Shown piece by piece: positions 41,909-49,837 of a DNA stretch of 64,000 nucleotides. The notes under the pieces were generated by a model, which saw nothing but the letters and a program-made list of their open reading frames with translations, had not been told where the DNA came from and searched no databases. The position numbers and the translations under genes are program-made. Source of the DNA: Anaerolineales bacterium (GTDB lineage: Bacteria > Chloroflexota > Anaerolineae > Anaerolineales > Anaerolineaceae); contig JAGVAB010000141.1 of assembly GCA_020060485.1 (NCBI GenBank), forward strand, positions 47,856 through 111,855, read 5' to 3'. Numbering within the stretch: position 1 is the first letter of the stretch; each line of letters begins with the position of its first letter.

Positions 41909-43183
41909 ATGGAGTTCATTTCATCAGCAGTAGCATGGTTCCTGGGATTGGGATCCACAGTGATTGTGCCCATTGTTTTGATCATCCTCGGTTTGGCGTT
42001 CCGGGTGGATATCAAGAAAACAGTGCGCGGCGCTATCGTGACCGGCATCGGTCTTGCCGGTTTGTTTTTGGTGGTCAATCTGATCATCTCGGCCTTGCAG
42101 CCGGCGGTTTCTGCCATGGCAACCAACATGGGCCTTTCCCTGACCCTGGTGGATGTCAACTGGGCAGATGCGGGTATCGCCTGGGGCTGGCCTGGTGTGG
42201 CAGGTGTTTTGCTGGCCACTCTGGTCATCAATGGTATTATGATTGCCCTGCGCCTGACAAAAACCCTGTGGGTTGATATCTGGAGCTATTGGCATGGTTC
42301 GGCTCTGGCAGGCTTTGCCTGGGCATTGACCGGCAGCGTGTTCTGGGGTGTTGTCGCCGGTGTGGTTTATTTGATCATCGGCGGCTTGATCGCTGACAAC
42401 ATGGCCAAGGATATTCAGGAATTCCATGAAATGCCAGGCATCAGCGTTCCCTGCGGGACGACAGCTCAGGCAGGCCTGTTTGGCAAATACTTTGTGAAGA
42501 TACTGGATGCCATTCCTGGTCTGCGGGACTGGGATGCTTCTCCTGAAGGCATTCGCAAGAAATTCGGCCTGTTGGGCGAACCAGCCATTCTGGGTGTTCT
42601 TTTGGGTATCCTGATCGGTATTGCGGCTGGCTACAATGTTCAGGGCATTCTGGGCCTGGGCATGCAGGTGGCGACGATGATCGTGGTGCTGCCCCGCATG
42701 GTTTCCCTGATCTCGGAAGGTTTGATTCCGATCACCCAGTCCATTGTTCAGTACATGCGCGAACACTTCAAGGATCGCGAGATCTATGTTGCCGTGGATT
42801 GCGCAGTAACCCTGGGCCACCCGTCTGTGATGGCATCGACGGTGATCCTCTTCCCGCTGGCTGTCCTGCTGGCCGCCATTCTGCCGGGCAACAAACTGCT
42901 GCCTATTGCCAGCCTGGCGGTAATTCCCTTCTGGGTCGGCTCGGTGGTTCCTTACACCAAGGGCAACGTGATCAAGACCGTCATCATCATGGCGATCTAT
43001 ATGATCCCGGTGTTGTACTTTGCCAGCATGGTAGCTCCCATTCAGACTGCGGCATATGCCAAGATGGGCCAGTTCACTGCCGAGATCGATGCCGGTGCCA
43101 TGCTCGGCAGTTTTGACATGGGCGGCGACCCATTGGGCTTTGTCATCCTGAATATTCTGAAACTGTTCGGGTTCTCTATATAA
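41909..43183 (+). CDS. PTS EIIC component (galactitol type)
   Basis: 424 residues, about ten to twelve helices, GAAGGAG ribosome site. The GatC family signature is visible in GLGSTVIVPIVLIILGLAFR near the N-terminus, WADAGIAWGWPGVAGVLLATL, the substrate-loop DIWSYWHGSALAG and GHPSVMASTVILFPLAVLL. It is the membrane channel that translocates and orients the sugar alcohol for phosphorylation by EIIB. Full family length. The true substrate can differ from galactitol, as the family includes several polyols and pentitols. Confidence 0.93.
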   Translation: MEFISSAVAWFLGLGSTVIVPIVLIILGLAFRVDIKKTVRGAIVTGIGLAGLFLVVNLIISALQPAVSAMATNMGLSLTLVDVNWADAGIAWGWPGVAGVLLATLVINGIMIALRLTKTLWVDIWSYWHGSALAGFAWALTGSVFWGVVAGVVYLIIGGLIADNMAKDIQEFHEMPGISVPCGTTAQAGLFGKYFVKILDAIPGLRDWDASPEGIRKKFGLLGEPAILGVLLGILIGIAAGYNVQGILGLGMQVATMIVVLPRMVSLISEGLIPITQSIVQYMREHFKDREIYVAVDCAVTLGHPSVMASTVILFPLAVLLAAILPGNKLLPIASLAVIPFWVGSVVPYTKGNVIKTVIIMAIYMIPVLYFASMVAPIQTAAYAKMGQFTAEIDAGAMLGSFDMGGDPLGFVILNILKLFGFSI

Positions 43184-43201
43184 ACCCATCCCTATCCTTC
43201 A

Positions 43202-43233
43202 GATTCCCTGCCGCAGACGTGCGGCAGGGAATC
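43202..43233 (+). terminator. Hairpin after EIIC, no U-tract
   Basis: Perfect 14-bp stem GATTCCCTGCCGCA (43202-43215) and TGCGGCAGGGAATC (43220-43233), loop GACG. Followed by GCCCAACCTG, not T. It divides the PTS genes from the IIB-like/desulfurase genes and may limit read-through or protect the upstream mRNA. Confidence 0.6.
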
Positions 43234-43298
43234 GCCCAACCTGTGATCGTTTTGTACGAAAATTTTTTAGTTTCATCATCACAAAAGGTAGTTTGGTC

Positions 43299-43607
43299 AT
43301 GAATAGATTTCAAGTTCGCATCATTGGTGGTTTTTGCGGGGGCAAGATGAACGTGGTTGCCGATCATTTGTACGAGGTGCTGAGCCAGGCCGGATATGAG
43401 TGTAAGGTGACCTCACAAAGCGTATGGGAGTCATTTACCATGCCCCCCGCTGTGGATCTGGTTTTGCAGCTTTTGCCTGCTTACCCGGAGGATGAAGGGG
43501 AAGTGCCCATCATCTATATCAAGCCGCTTTTGATGGATCTTAATCATCCAGAAACGCTCAAGAAAATACTAACGACAGTCGCCGCGAAATATCCTGCCAG
43601 GGTGTAA
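43299..43607 (+). CDS. Small IIB-like protein of the PTS cluster
   Basis: 102 residues from the ATG at 43299 (AAAGG weak site). The start FQVRIIGGFCGGKMNVVADHL follows the strand-loop-helix of a PTS EIIB domain, with the glycine-rich loop and a Cys (about residue 13), but the Cys sits later than in canonical EIIB and TST is absent. The rest (VDLVLQLLPAYPEDEG, IIYIKPLLMD) keeps the fold's spacing. It ends 2 nt before the cysteine desulfurase ATG, so the two are translationally coupled. Function unknown: a regulatory or sulfur-accepting IIB relative are possibilities, both inferred. Confidence 0.7.
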   Translation: MNRFQVRIIGGFCGGKMNVVADHLYEVLSQAGYECKVTSQSVWESFTMPPAVDLVLQLLPAYPEDEGEVPIIYIKPLLMDLNHPETLKKILTTVAAKYPARV

Positions 43608-43609
43608 CC

Positions 43610-44773
43610 ATGTTTAGCGCAGACAAACAGCCAACGATCTATCTGGATTATTGCGCAACAACCCCCGTAGCTCCTGAAGTAGCTGCGGCCATGCTGCCCG
43701 TTCTGGAATCGGGATTCGGCAATCCTTCGAGTCTGCATGGCTTTGGCCGTCAGGCAAAGGCCACGCTGAACACAGCCAGAACACAGGTTGCCAACCGCAT
43801 TGGTGCTGAACCACAGGAGATCATCTTTACCAGCGGGGCCACAGAAGCAGACAACCTGGCATTGTTTGGCGTGGCTGCGGGTTTCGAGGGCAAGGATGCT
43901 CATTTGATCACCAGCAGTATTGAACATCATGCCGTGCTGCACGCGGCTCAACGCCTGGAGGAGATGGGCTGGCGGGTGACGTATCTGCCGGTGGGCAAAG
44001 AGGGCCTGGTGGCTGCGGACGATGTGGCAAACGCCATCCAACCCGATACCCGTTTGATCTCGTTGATGATGGTCAATAACGAGGTTGGCACCATTCAGCC
44101 CATTCGGGAAATTGGTGCAATCGCCAGGTCGTCTGGCATTTTGTTCCATACGGATGCGGTGCAGGGCCTGGGTTTGCTGCCGGTTTCGGTGGATGATCTG
44201 GGTGTTGACTTGCTTTCGCTTTCGGGGCACAAAATGTATGGGCCCAAAGGGGTGGGAGCGCTTTATATTCGCCAAGGCACACCACTGAAACCCTTGTTGG
44301 TGGGCGGCCCGCAAGAGAATGAATACCGGGCAGGCACAGAGAATATGCCTGGTATTGTTGGTTTGGGGGCCGCTGTCGTTTTATGCGAAGCAAAACTGAA
44401 AACAGAGCATGAACGGCTACTGGCACTGCGCAAGTATTTTCTGGACGAATTGTCCAGTCGCGCGGATCATTTCCAGGTGAATGGCGCAGCAGACAGGGTC
44501 AGCCCGCATGTTATCTCGGTTACTTTCTTTGACTCTGATGGTGAGATGATGCTGTTCTTCCTGGACCAGCAAGGGATTGCTGTATCCATGGGGTCTGCCT
44601 GCAATGCTAAAACCGTTGCCCCATCACATGTTTTACTGGCAATGGGATTGTCACCGGAAGAAGCGGATGCCACCCTGCGAATTTCGTTGGGTTACCCGAC
44701 AACCCGCGCTGAAATTGATCGTTTACTTGAGATTTTGCCCCAGGTGGTTGAACAGTGCCGTCAGGTGAAGTAA
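43610..44773 (+). CDS. Cysteine desulfurase (NifS/IscS type)
   Basis: 387 residues, class V aminotransferase fold. N-terminal IYLDYCATTPVAPEV, PLP-contact His in SSIEHHAVLHA, PLP-lysine in LSLSGHKMYGPKG (about residue 205), and the catalytic Cys loop SMGSACNAKTVAPSHVL (about 330). All residues needed for desulfuration are present. It is placed in a sugar-PTS operon with no Isc, Suf, Mnm or Thi gene, coupled by 2 nt to the IIB-like protein. It may give persulfide sulfur to that protein or supply sulfur for general needs; this is inference. Confidence 0.92.
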   Translation: MFSADKQPTIYLDYCATTPVAPEVAAAMLPVLESGFGNPSSLHGFGRQAKATLNTARTQVANRIGAEPQEIIFTSGATEADNLALFGVAAGFEGKDAHLITSSIEHHAVLHAAQRLEEMGWRVTYLPVGKEGLVAADDVANAIQPDTRLISLMMVNNEVGTIQPIREIGAIARSSGILFHTDAVQGLGLLPVSVDDLGVDLLSLSGHKMYGPKGVGALYIRQGTPLKPLLVGGPQENEYRAGTENMPGIVGLGAAVVLCEAKLKTEHERLLALRKYFLDELSSRADHFQVNGAADRVSPHVISVTFFDSDGEMMLFFLDQQGIAVSMGSACNAKTVAPSHVLLAMGLSPEEADATLRISLGYPTTRAEIDRLLEILPQVVEQCRQVK

Positions 44774-44816
44774 AATTCTTGCGTGATATATCCACAAGTA
44801 TTTCTGAAGAGCGCTC

Positions 44817-45791
44817 ATGGAAAATGTGAAATTATCTGGTAAACGGGAAGACCTGCTGGCTTTTGTGGGTGAATTATATTATCTGGAAGGGTTGAACCAG
44901 TCCGAGATCGCCAGGATCGTGGGGGTTACGCGGTCGATGGTTTCGCGCATGTTAGGTGAGGCGCGCAGCAGAGGGCTGGTGGAGATCTTTGTTCACCGGC
45001 CAGTTTCACGAGATGGAGAAATGGAAGATGCCCTTGTGCAGAAATTTAACCTGCAAGGGGCACAGGTACTTTTGCAGCTTGCGCAACACGATCCGCGTTA
45101 CTTGACGCGGCTGGGTTCTTTGGCAGCCAGTGCCATGCCACAAGTATTAAAACCGGGTTGTTTGATGGGAGTGGTTTGGGGCACCAGTGTGAGCGCCACC
45201 ATCGATGCTCTCCAGTGTTTGAGTGATCTCAAAGATCTGGGCGTCAATGTAGTTCAGTTGGTTGGGGCGTTGGGCTCACGCACCAGAGAGTATAACGGCT
45301 ATGAATTGGTGCGCCGCTCAGCAAAATATCTGGGCGGCGAAGGGTATTATTTGAGCGCGCCGTTCTTTTTGAACAGCCTTGAAACGGTCAAAGCCTTAAT
45401 GGAAAACAAGAGCATTAACGAAACGCTGCGCATGGCTCGCCAGTGCGATGTGGCGTTATTGGGTATCGGCAGCCCACAGCCTGAATTCGCCAGCTTTTAC
45501 CTGGCGGGAGACATGTCGATTGAGGAACTTGCTGAGCTGATCGCCAGCGGGGCGGTGGGGGGTATCTGCGGCTTGCATTTTGATTTGAATGGCGAGATCG
45601 TGGGCAAGGATTTTTCGAAACGATCGGTGACGATTGGCGTGGATGAACTGTTACATATTCCAGTGCGAGTAGGTGTGGCGGGTGGCTCCGGCAAGGTCAA
45701 ACCCATATTGGGGGCTTTGCGAGGAGGGTATATTACCCACCTGGTCACAGATTCATTAACTGCCAAACAGGTGCTTGGCCTGGCCTCGTGA
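44817..45791 (+). CDS. SorC/DeoR-type sugar-binding transcriptional regulator
   Basis: 324 residues. N-terminal helix-turn-helix (LYYLEGLNQSEIARIVGVTR, then SMVSRMLGEARSRGLV, about 18-52) and a large sugar-phosphate-binding C-terminal domain with GVVWGTSVSATIDAL, VALLGIGSPQPEFA, VGGICGLHFDLNGEIVG and VAGGSGKVKPILGALRGGYI. SorC regulators respond to phosphorylated sugars. It closes the PTS cluster and probably controls the palindromic promoter at 37874; inducer and exact site are unproved. Confidence 0.93.
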   Translation: MENVKLSGKREDLLAFVGELYYLEGLNQSEIARIVGVTRSMVSRMLGEARSRGLVEIFVHRPVSRDGEMEDALVQKFNLQGAQVLLQLAQHDPRYLTRLGSLAASAMPQVLKPGCLMGVVWGTSVSATIDALQCLSDLKDLGVNVVQLVGALGSRTREYNGYELVRRSAKYLGGEGYYLSAPFFLNSLETVKALMENKSINETLRMARQCDVALLGIGSPQPEFASFYLAGDMSIEELAELIASGAVGGICGLHFDLNGEIVGKDFSKRSVTIGVDELLHIPVRVGVAGGSGKVKPILGALRGGYITHLVTDSLTAKQVLGLAS

Positions 45792-45943
45792 GGCATTGGC
45801 CTTGTCTTTCGGTCTGAACATTGACCGATATTCCCCCTGTTCCTGAATTCCAATCTATAATAATATATACAGGTTACCCGGTTTTCAAACCTGGGTATTC
45901 TTTATGAATTCAAATTCTTTACCGTACATCTTGAAAACAGGGT

Positions 45944-46048
45944 GTCATTGCGAGCGGTTTTTGGAAGCAATCGCCTGTTTTGAAGCGAACTCAAGGCTTT
46001 AACGGCTTGCATATTGCTTCGTCGGGAAGAACACTCTCCTTCAATGAC
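45944..46048. repeat. 105-bp inverted-repeat element (CATTGCGAG class)
   Basis: Begins GTCATTGCGAG (45944) and ends TTCAATGAC (46048); the termini GTCATTG/CAATGAC are inverted repeats. Each arm also carries GAAGCAAT, in opposite orientation (45964-45971, and as ATTGCTTC at 46013-46020). The CATTGCGAG...GAAGCAATC pattern resembles short intergenic repeats seen in many bacterial genomes. It lies between the SorC gene and the DUF4380 gene, whose ATG is 43 nt downstream. The rest of the 300-nt gap 45792-46091 holds a TATAAT (45856-45861) and a small hairpin near 45876-45896. Confidence 0.65.
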
Positions 46049-46091
46049 ATATGTACGGTTGAGAAAATTCAAATCAATTGTGAGGATCATC

Positions 46092-47000
46092 ATGGAAAAG
46101 GTTGAGTACAAAGGCTGGTCGAATTGTGTGCGTATCAGTAATCAGGAAGTGGAGTTGTTGGTGACAGCTGATGTCGGCCCGCGTATCATTCGCTTTGGCT
46201 TTATCGGCGCAGAAAACGAATTCATGGAATTCCCTGATCAAGTGGGCAAGACCGGCGGAAGTCAGTATCGCTTTTATGGCGGGCACAGATTGTGGCATGC
46301 GCCGGAAGACTTGACGCGCACCTACGTGCCTGACAACGGTGCGGTGGCCGTGCAGGATCTGGAAAATGGTGGGGTGCGCTTCACCCAGGAGATTGAGGGT
46401 GCGACGGGCATTCAAAAAGAACTGGATGTCTTTATGGCGGCTGAACAGAATGAGGTCACGGTGATCCATCGCATGTACAACCGCGGTTTGTGGCCTGTGC
46501 CTTTGGCCTTGTGGGCATTGACCCAGATGACGCCCGGGGGGACAGGCATTTTCCCGCTGCCGCCGCGCGGTTCTCACACTGAAAATTTGCTGCCCACCTG
46601 CCGGATGGCGCTTTGGGCTTACACTGACATGCGTGATCCGCGCTGGACGTGGGGGGAACGTTTCATCATGCTGCGCCAGGATCCGCTCCAATCCAAGCCG
46701 CAAAAGTTTGGCCTGCTGATCGAAGATGGCTGGATGGCCTATGCCCGCAACGAGCATTTATTCGTGAAATTCCTGACGCCGCCGGTGTGTGATGGGATGT
46801 ATCCCGACCTGGGTGTGAACGTGGAATCCTTCACCGATGGTGTGAACCTGGAACTGGAAAGTTTGGGGCCTGTTCATCAGACTGCTCCTGGTGAGAGCGT
46901 GGAACATGTGGAGCGCTGGCTGCTGGCCAAAGGCATTGGCCCGGTGCAGACAGAAGAAGACGTGCTGCGTTATGTGCTGCCCTTGATTGGCCGGGAGTGA
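46092..47000 (+). CDS. DUF4380-type protein (galactose mutarotase-like fold)
   Basis: 302 residues from the ATG at 46092 (GTGAGGATC upstream; the frame is open to 46014 inside the repeat element). The opening VEYKGWSNCVRISNQEVELL and DVGPRIIRFGFIGAENEF match the DUF4380 family of beta-sandwich proteins related to aldose epimerases, as I recall it. A YRFYGGHRLWHAPED stretch supplies conserved His residues. Related proteins bind or isomerise sugars, but no catalytic proof exists. Its place beside the PTS operon suggests a sugar-related role. Confidence 0.78.
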   Translation: MEKVEYKGWSNCVRISNQEVELLVTADVGPRIIRFGFIGAENEFMEFPDQVGKTGGSQYRFYGGHRLWHAPEDLTRTYVPDNGAVAVQDLENGGVRFTQEIEGATGIQKELDVFMAAEQNEVTVIHRMYNRGLWPVPLALWALTQMTPGGTGIFPLPPRGSHTENLLPTCRMALWAYTDMRDPRWTWGERFIMLRQDPLQSKPQKFGLLIEDGWMAYARNEHLFVKFLTPPVCDGMYPDLGVNVESFTDGVNLELESLGPVHQTAPGESVEHVERWLLAKGIGPVQTEEDVLRYVLPLIGRE

Positions 47001-47093
47001 ATCTTTCGTGTGAGACACTCTGGAAATGGCTTTGTTCAGTAGAAACTCTGATAAGTTTCTTATATGCAGAGGCAATATCAAAACCCGTCCGGA

Positions 47094-47102
47094 TGCTATA
47101 AT
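47094..47102 (+). promoter_or_regulatory. Extended -10 promoter for clpC
   Basis: TGC-TATAAT, a full extended -10, with no clear -35. Transcription would start about 75 nt before the ATG at 47184. No CIRCE or CtsR operator was recognised. Confidence 0.45.
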
Positions 47103-47183
47103 TCCAGCATGGAATAAAATGTTCCTTGACTGAAAGCCGGTTGTGGCGTTCATCAAGACCTGGATGATTGACAGGAAAAGCTT

Positions 47184-49670
47184 ATGATGCGTTTTGACAG
47201 ATTTACTGAGCGTGCTCAGGAGGCGGCCCAAAGGGCCGCAGAAATTATCCAGCGCTACGGGCATAACCAGATCGATACCGAACATATCCTGCTGGCGTTG
47301 ATCGAACAGCCGCAAGGCGCCGTGCCTCAGATCCTGGATATGTTGAATGTGGATGCCGAAATGCTGGCCGAGCGGCTGGACTATATCCTTAAAACCAGCC
47401 CCAAAGCAAGTATCTTTGGCGGCGGCGCAGGACAGATCTTCATCACCCCGCGGGTTAAGCGGGTGATGGATATTGCCAATCAGGAAGCCAGCAAGCTGAA
47501 CGATGAATTCATTTCGACCGAACATATTTTTCTGGCCATCCTGACCGAACGCAATACGCCTTCGGCGCGTCTGCTGGAAGGGGCGGGATTGACCCGCGAA
47601 CGGGTTTCTGATTCCATTCAGGACCTGCGCGGCGGGCAGCGGGTGACTGATCCACAGGCAGAAAAGCGTTACAAAACCCTTTCCAAGTATTCGCGCGATC
47701 TTACCCAGCAAGCCAGAGAAGGCAAGCTGGACCCGGTCATTGGCCGGGATGGCGAAATTTTACGCGTGATCCAGGTGTTGTCACGGCGCAAGAAGAATAA
47801 CCCGGTGCTGATCGGTGAGGCCGGCGTGGGCAAGACAGCCATTCTGGAAGGGCTGGCACAGAAGATCGCCAACAACGACGTTCCCGAGATCCTCATGGGA
47901 CGGCGAGTGGTTTCACTTGATCTGGGTGCAATGATTGCCGGTTCCCGTTTTAGGGGTGAATTTGAGGAACGTCTCAAAGCGGCTCTGGAAGAAGTACAGA
48001 AATCCGAGGGCGAGATCATCCTCTTTATCGATGAACTGCACACGGTGGTGGGGGCTGGTGCTGCGCAGGGAGCTTTGGATGCATCCAATATGCTCAAGCC
48101 AGCCCTGGCGCGCGGTGAGCTGCAATGTGTGGGCGCCACTACCCTGGATGAATATCACAAACATATTGAAAAGGATGCCGCACTGGAACGGCGTTTTGCG
48201 CCGGTGTATGTGGAAGAGCCATCGGTGGAAGATACGATCGAAATGCTGATGGGCCTGCGTGACCGCTATGAAGCGCACCATAAGGTGCGGTTCTCTGACC
48301 AGGCGCTGGTTGCGGCAGCCCGGCTTTCGGCCCAATATGTGACCGAACGCCGCCTGCCCGACAAAGCGATTGACCTGATGGATGAAGCGGCAGCCAAGCT
48401 GCGTGTAGCTTTATATTCCCTCCCGGCGGATCTGAAACAAATGAAGACCGAGATTGAACGTTTGCTTGCTGAAGAAGAGCAGGCCGGCGTGGAACGGGAT
48501 TACGAAAGAGCCGCGTTAATGAAGACCGAGCGCACGCGCCAGGAAGAAGAATTCCACGAGCTGCGCGACCGTTGGGAAGCAGAACACAAACTGGACGAAG
48601 TGGTGGATGTGGATGACATTGCCCAGGTGGTGGCCCAGTGGACAGGTATTCCGGTGACCCAGATGATGGAATCTGAAGCTGAACGCCTGTTGAAGATGGA
48701 AGACAAACTGCACGAGCAGATCATCGGGCAGGATGAAGCCATTCATGCCATTGCGGACGCCATAAGACGGTCACGTTCGGGCTTCAAGGACCCGCGCCGG
48801 CCGATCGGCTCTTTCATTTTCATTGGCCCCTCCGGTGTGGGCAAAACAGAGTTGGCCAAGGCATTGGCTGAGTTCATGTTTGGTGACCAGGATGCGTTGG
48901 TACGTCTGGATATGAGCGAATACCGCGAACAACATGCAGTTTCGCGCATGTTTGGCGCTCCTCCCGGTTATGTCGGATACGAAGAAGGCGGTCAACTTAC
49001 AGAAGCTGTGCGCCGCCGGCCATACCGGGTTGTGCTGTTTGATGAGATTGAGAAGGCTCACCCTGAGGTCTGGAATTCGCTGCTGCAAATCCTCGATGAC
49101 GGCCGCCTGACGGATGGACAGGGGCGGGTGGTTGATTTCCGCAACACGGTATTGATCATGACCAGCAACCTGGGCACAGAATTTGTGCGCAAGGGAGGCA
49201 CATTAGGATTTCTGCAATCCAGCGGCGGCTCCGAAGAAGACCGCGAAGCGCACAAGAAGATTGAGAAAGCGCTCAAGGACACCTTCCGGCCGGAATTCAT
49301 GAACCGAATCGATGAGACGATCATCTTCTCGCCGCTCAGTTTGGAGCAAATGGACAAGATTGTGGCTATACAGATGCGCGAGATTCAGGAACGCCTGCGG
49401 GACCATGGTCTGGAAGTGGAATTGACAGATGCAGCCCGCGAATGGCTGGCCAGGTTGGGATTTGATTCCGACTTTGGGGCGCGGCCTTTGCGCCGGGCGC
49501 TGCAAAAATTTGTGGAAAGTCCGCTGTCTGTGCAGATCCTTTCCGGCAAGTTCAGCGAAGGGGATACGGTTTGTGTAGACCTGAAGGAAAATGAAATCAT
49601 ATTTACCAAGGGTGTCTGCAAGCCGAAACACAAAGAAACAAAAACCGAACCAAAGAAAAAAGACGAATGA
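47184..49670 (+). CDS. clpC: ClpC-type AAA+ unfoldase of the Clp protease
   Basis: 828 residues. Two N-terminal Clp_N repeats ([19 protein letters not shown] and the second from [15 protein letters not shown]), AAA1 with [13 protein letters not shown] and [13 protein letters not shown], a UVR-type helical linker ([20 protein letters not shown], about 436-455), AAA2 with [14 protein letters not shown] and [13 protein letters not shown], and the ClpP-docking loop GTLGFLQSS (LGF, about residue 674). UVR motif plus LGF loop mark ClpC rather than ClpB. The C-terminus is very Lys/Glu-rich. It works in protein turnover with ClpP, which is not in this window. Confidence 0.93.
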   Translation: MMRFDRFTERAQEAAQRAAEIIQRYGHNQIDTEHILLALIEQPQGAVPQILDMLNVDAEMLAERLDYILKTSPKASIFGGGAGQIFITPRVKRVMDIANQEASKLNDEFISTEHIFLAILTERNTPSARLLEGAGLTRERVSDSIQDLRGGQRVTDPQAEKRYKTLSKYSRDLTQQAREGKLDPVIGRDGEILRVIQVLSRRKKNNPVLIGEAGVGKTAILEGLAQKIANNDVPEILMGRRVVSLDLGAMIAGSRFRGEFEERLKAALEEVQKSEGEIILFIDELHTVVGAGAAQGALDASNMLKPALARGELQCVGATTLDEYHKHIEKDAALERRFAPVYVEEPSVEDTIEMLMGLRDRYEAHHKVRFSDQALVAAARLSAQYVTERRLPDKAIDLMDEAAAKLRVALYSLPADLKQMKTEIERLLAEEEQAGVERDYERAALMKTERTRQEEEFHELRDRWEAEHKLDEVVDVDDIAQVVAQWTGIPVTQMMESEAERLLKMEDKLHEQIIGQDEAIHAIADAIRRSRSGFKDPRRPIGSFIFIGPSGVGKTELAKALAEFMFGDQDALVRLDMSEYREQHAVSRMFGAPPGYVGYEEGGQLTEAVRRRPYRVVLFDEIEKAHPEVWNSLLQILDDGRLTDGQGRVVDFRNTVLIMTSNLGTEFVRKGGTLGFLQSSGGSEEDREAHKKIEKALKDTFRPEFMNRIDETIIFSPLSLEQMDKIVAIQMREIQERLRDHGLEVELTDAAREWLARLGFDSDFGARPLRRALQKFVESPLSVQILSGKFSEGDTVCVDLKENEIIFTKGVCKPKHKETKTEPKKKDE

Positions 49671-49677
49671 CAGCAGA

Positions 49678-49712
49678 CTGCGGCAGGCCAATACCCTGCC
49701 GCAGTTTTTTTT
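49678..49712 (+). terminator. Intrinsic terminator of clpC
   Basis: CTGCGGCAGG (49678-49687) and CCTGCCGCAG (49695-49704) form a perfect 10-bp stem with a 7-nt loop, followed by T8 (49705-49712). It lies 8 nt after the stop codon. Confidence 0.93.
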
Positions 49713-49825
49713 GTTTTCAGTATCCTTGTCTTTGTGAGGCTGGTGGTAGCCGGTTAGCACAAATCTTGCAAGGGAATGTTCTGGATTATTCTTTGTGTGG
49801 ATATGCATGGATGAATTGAATGGGA

Positions 49826-49831
49826 TATACT
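49826..49831 (+). promoter_or_regulatory. -10 element 6 nt before the start codon (leaderless candidate)
   Basis: TATACT followed by TAACAC and the ATG at 49838. The spacing would put transcription start on or beside the A of ATG, and there is no ribosome site between, so this gene may be read from a leaderless message. Confidence 0.45.
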
Positions 49832-49837
49832 TAACAC

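Noticed and set aside
41924..43189. 421-codon minus-strand open frame opposite EIIC
   Set aside because: It mirrors a strongly supported EIIC gene, has His/Asn/Gln-rich composition typical of a shadow, and has no motif.
43610..44773. Iron-sulfur (isc) operon
   Set aside because: There is no iscU, iscA, hscAB, fdx or iscR beside the desulfurase; the neighbours are PTS and sugar genes.
45902..46111. 69-codon minus-strand frame over the inverted-repeat element
   Set aside because: It is explained by the repeat and has no protein-like features or ribosome site.
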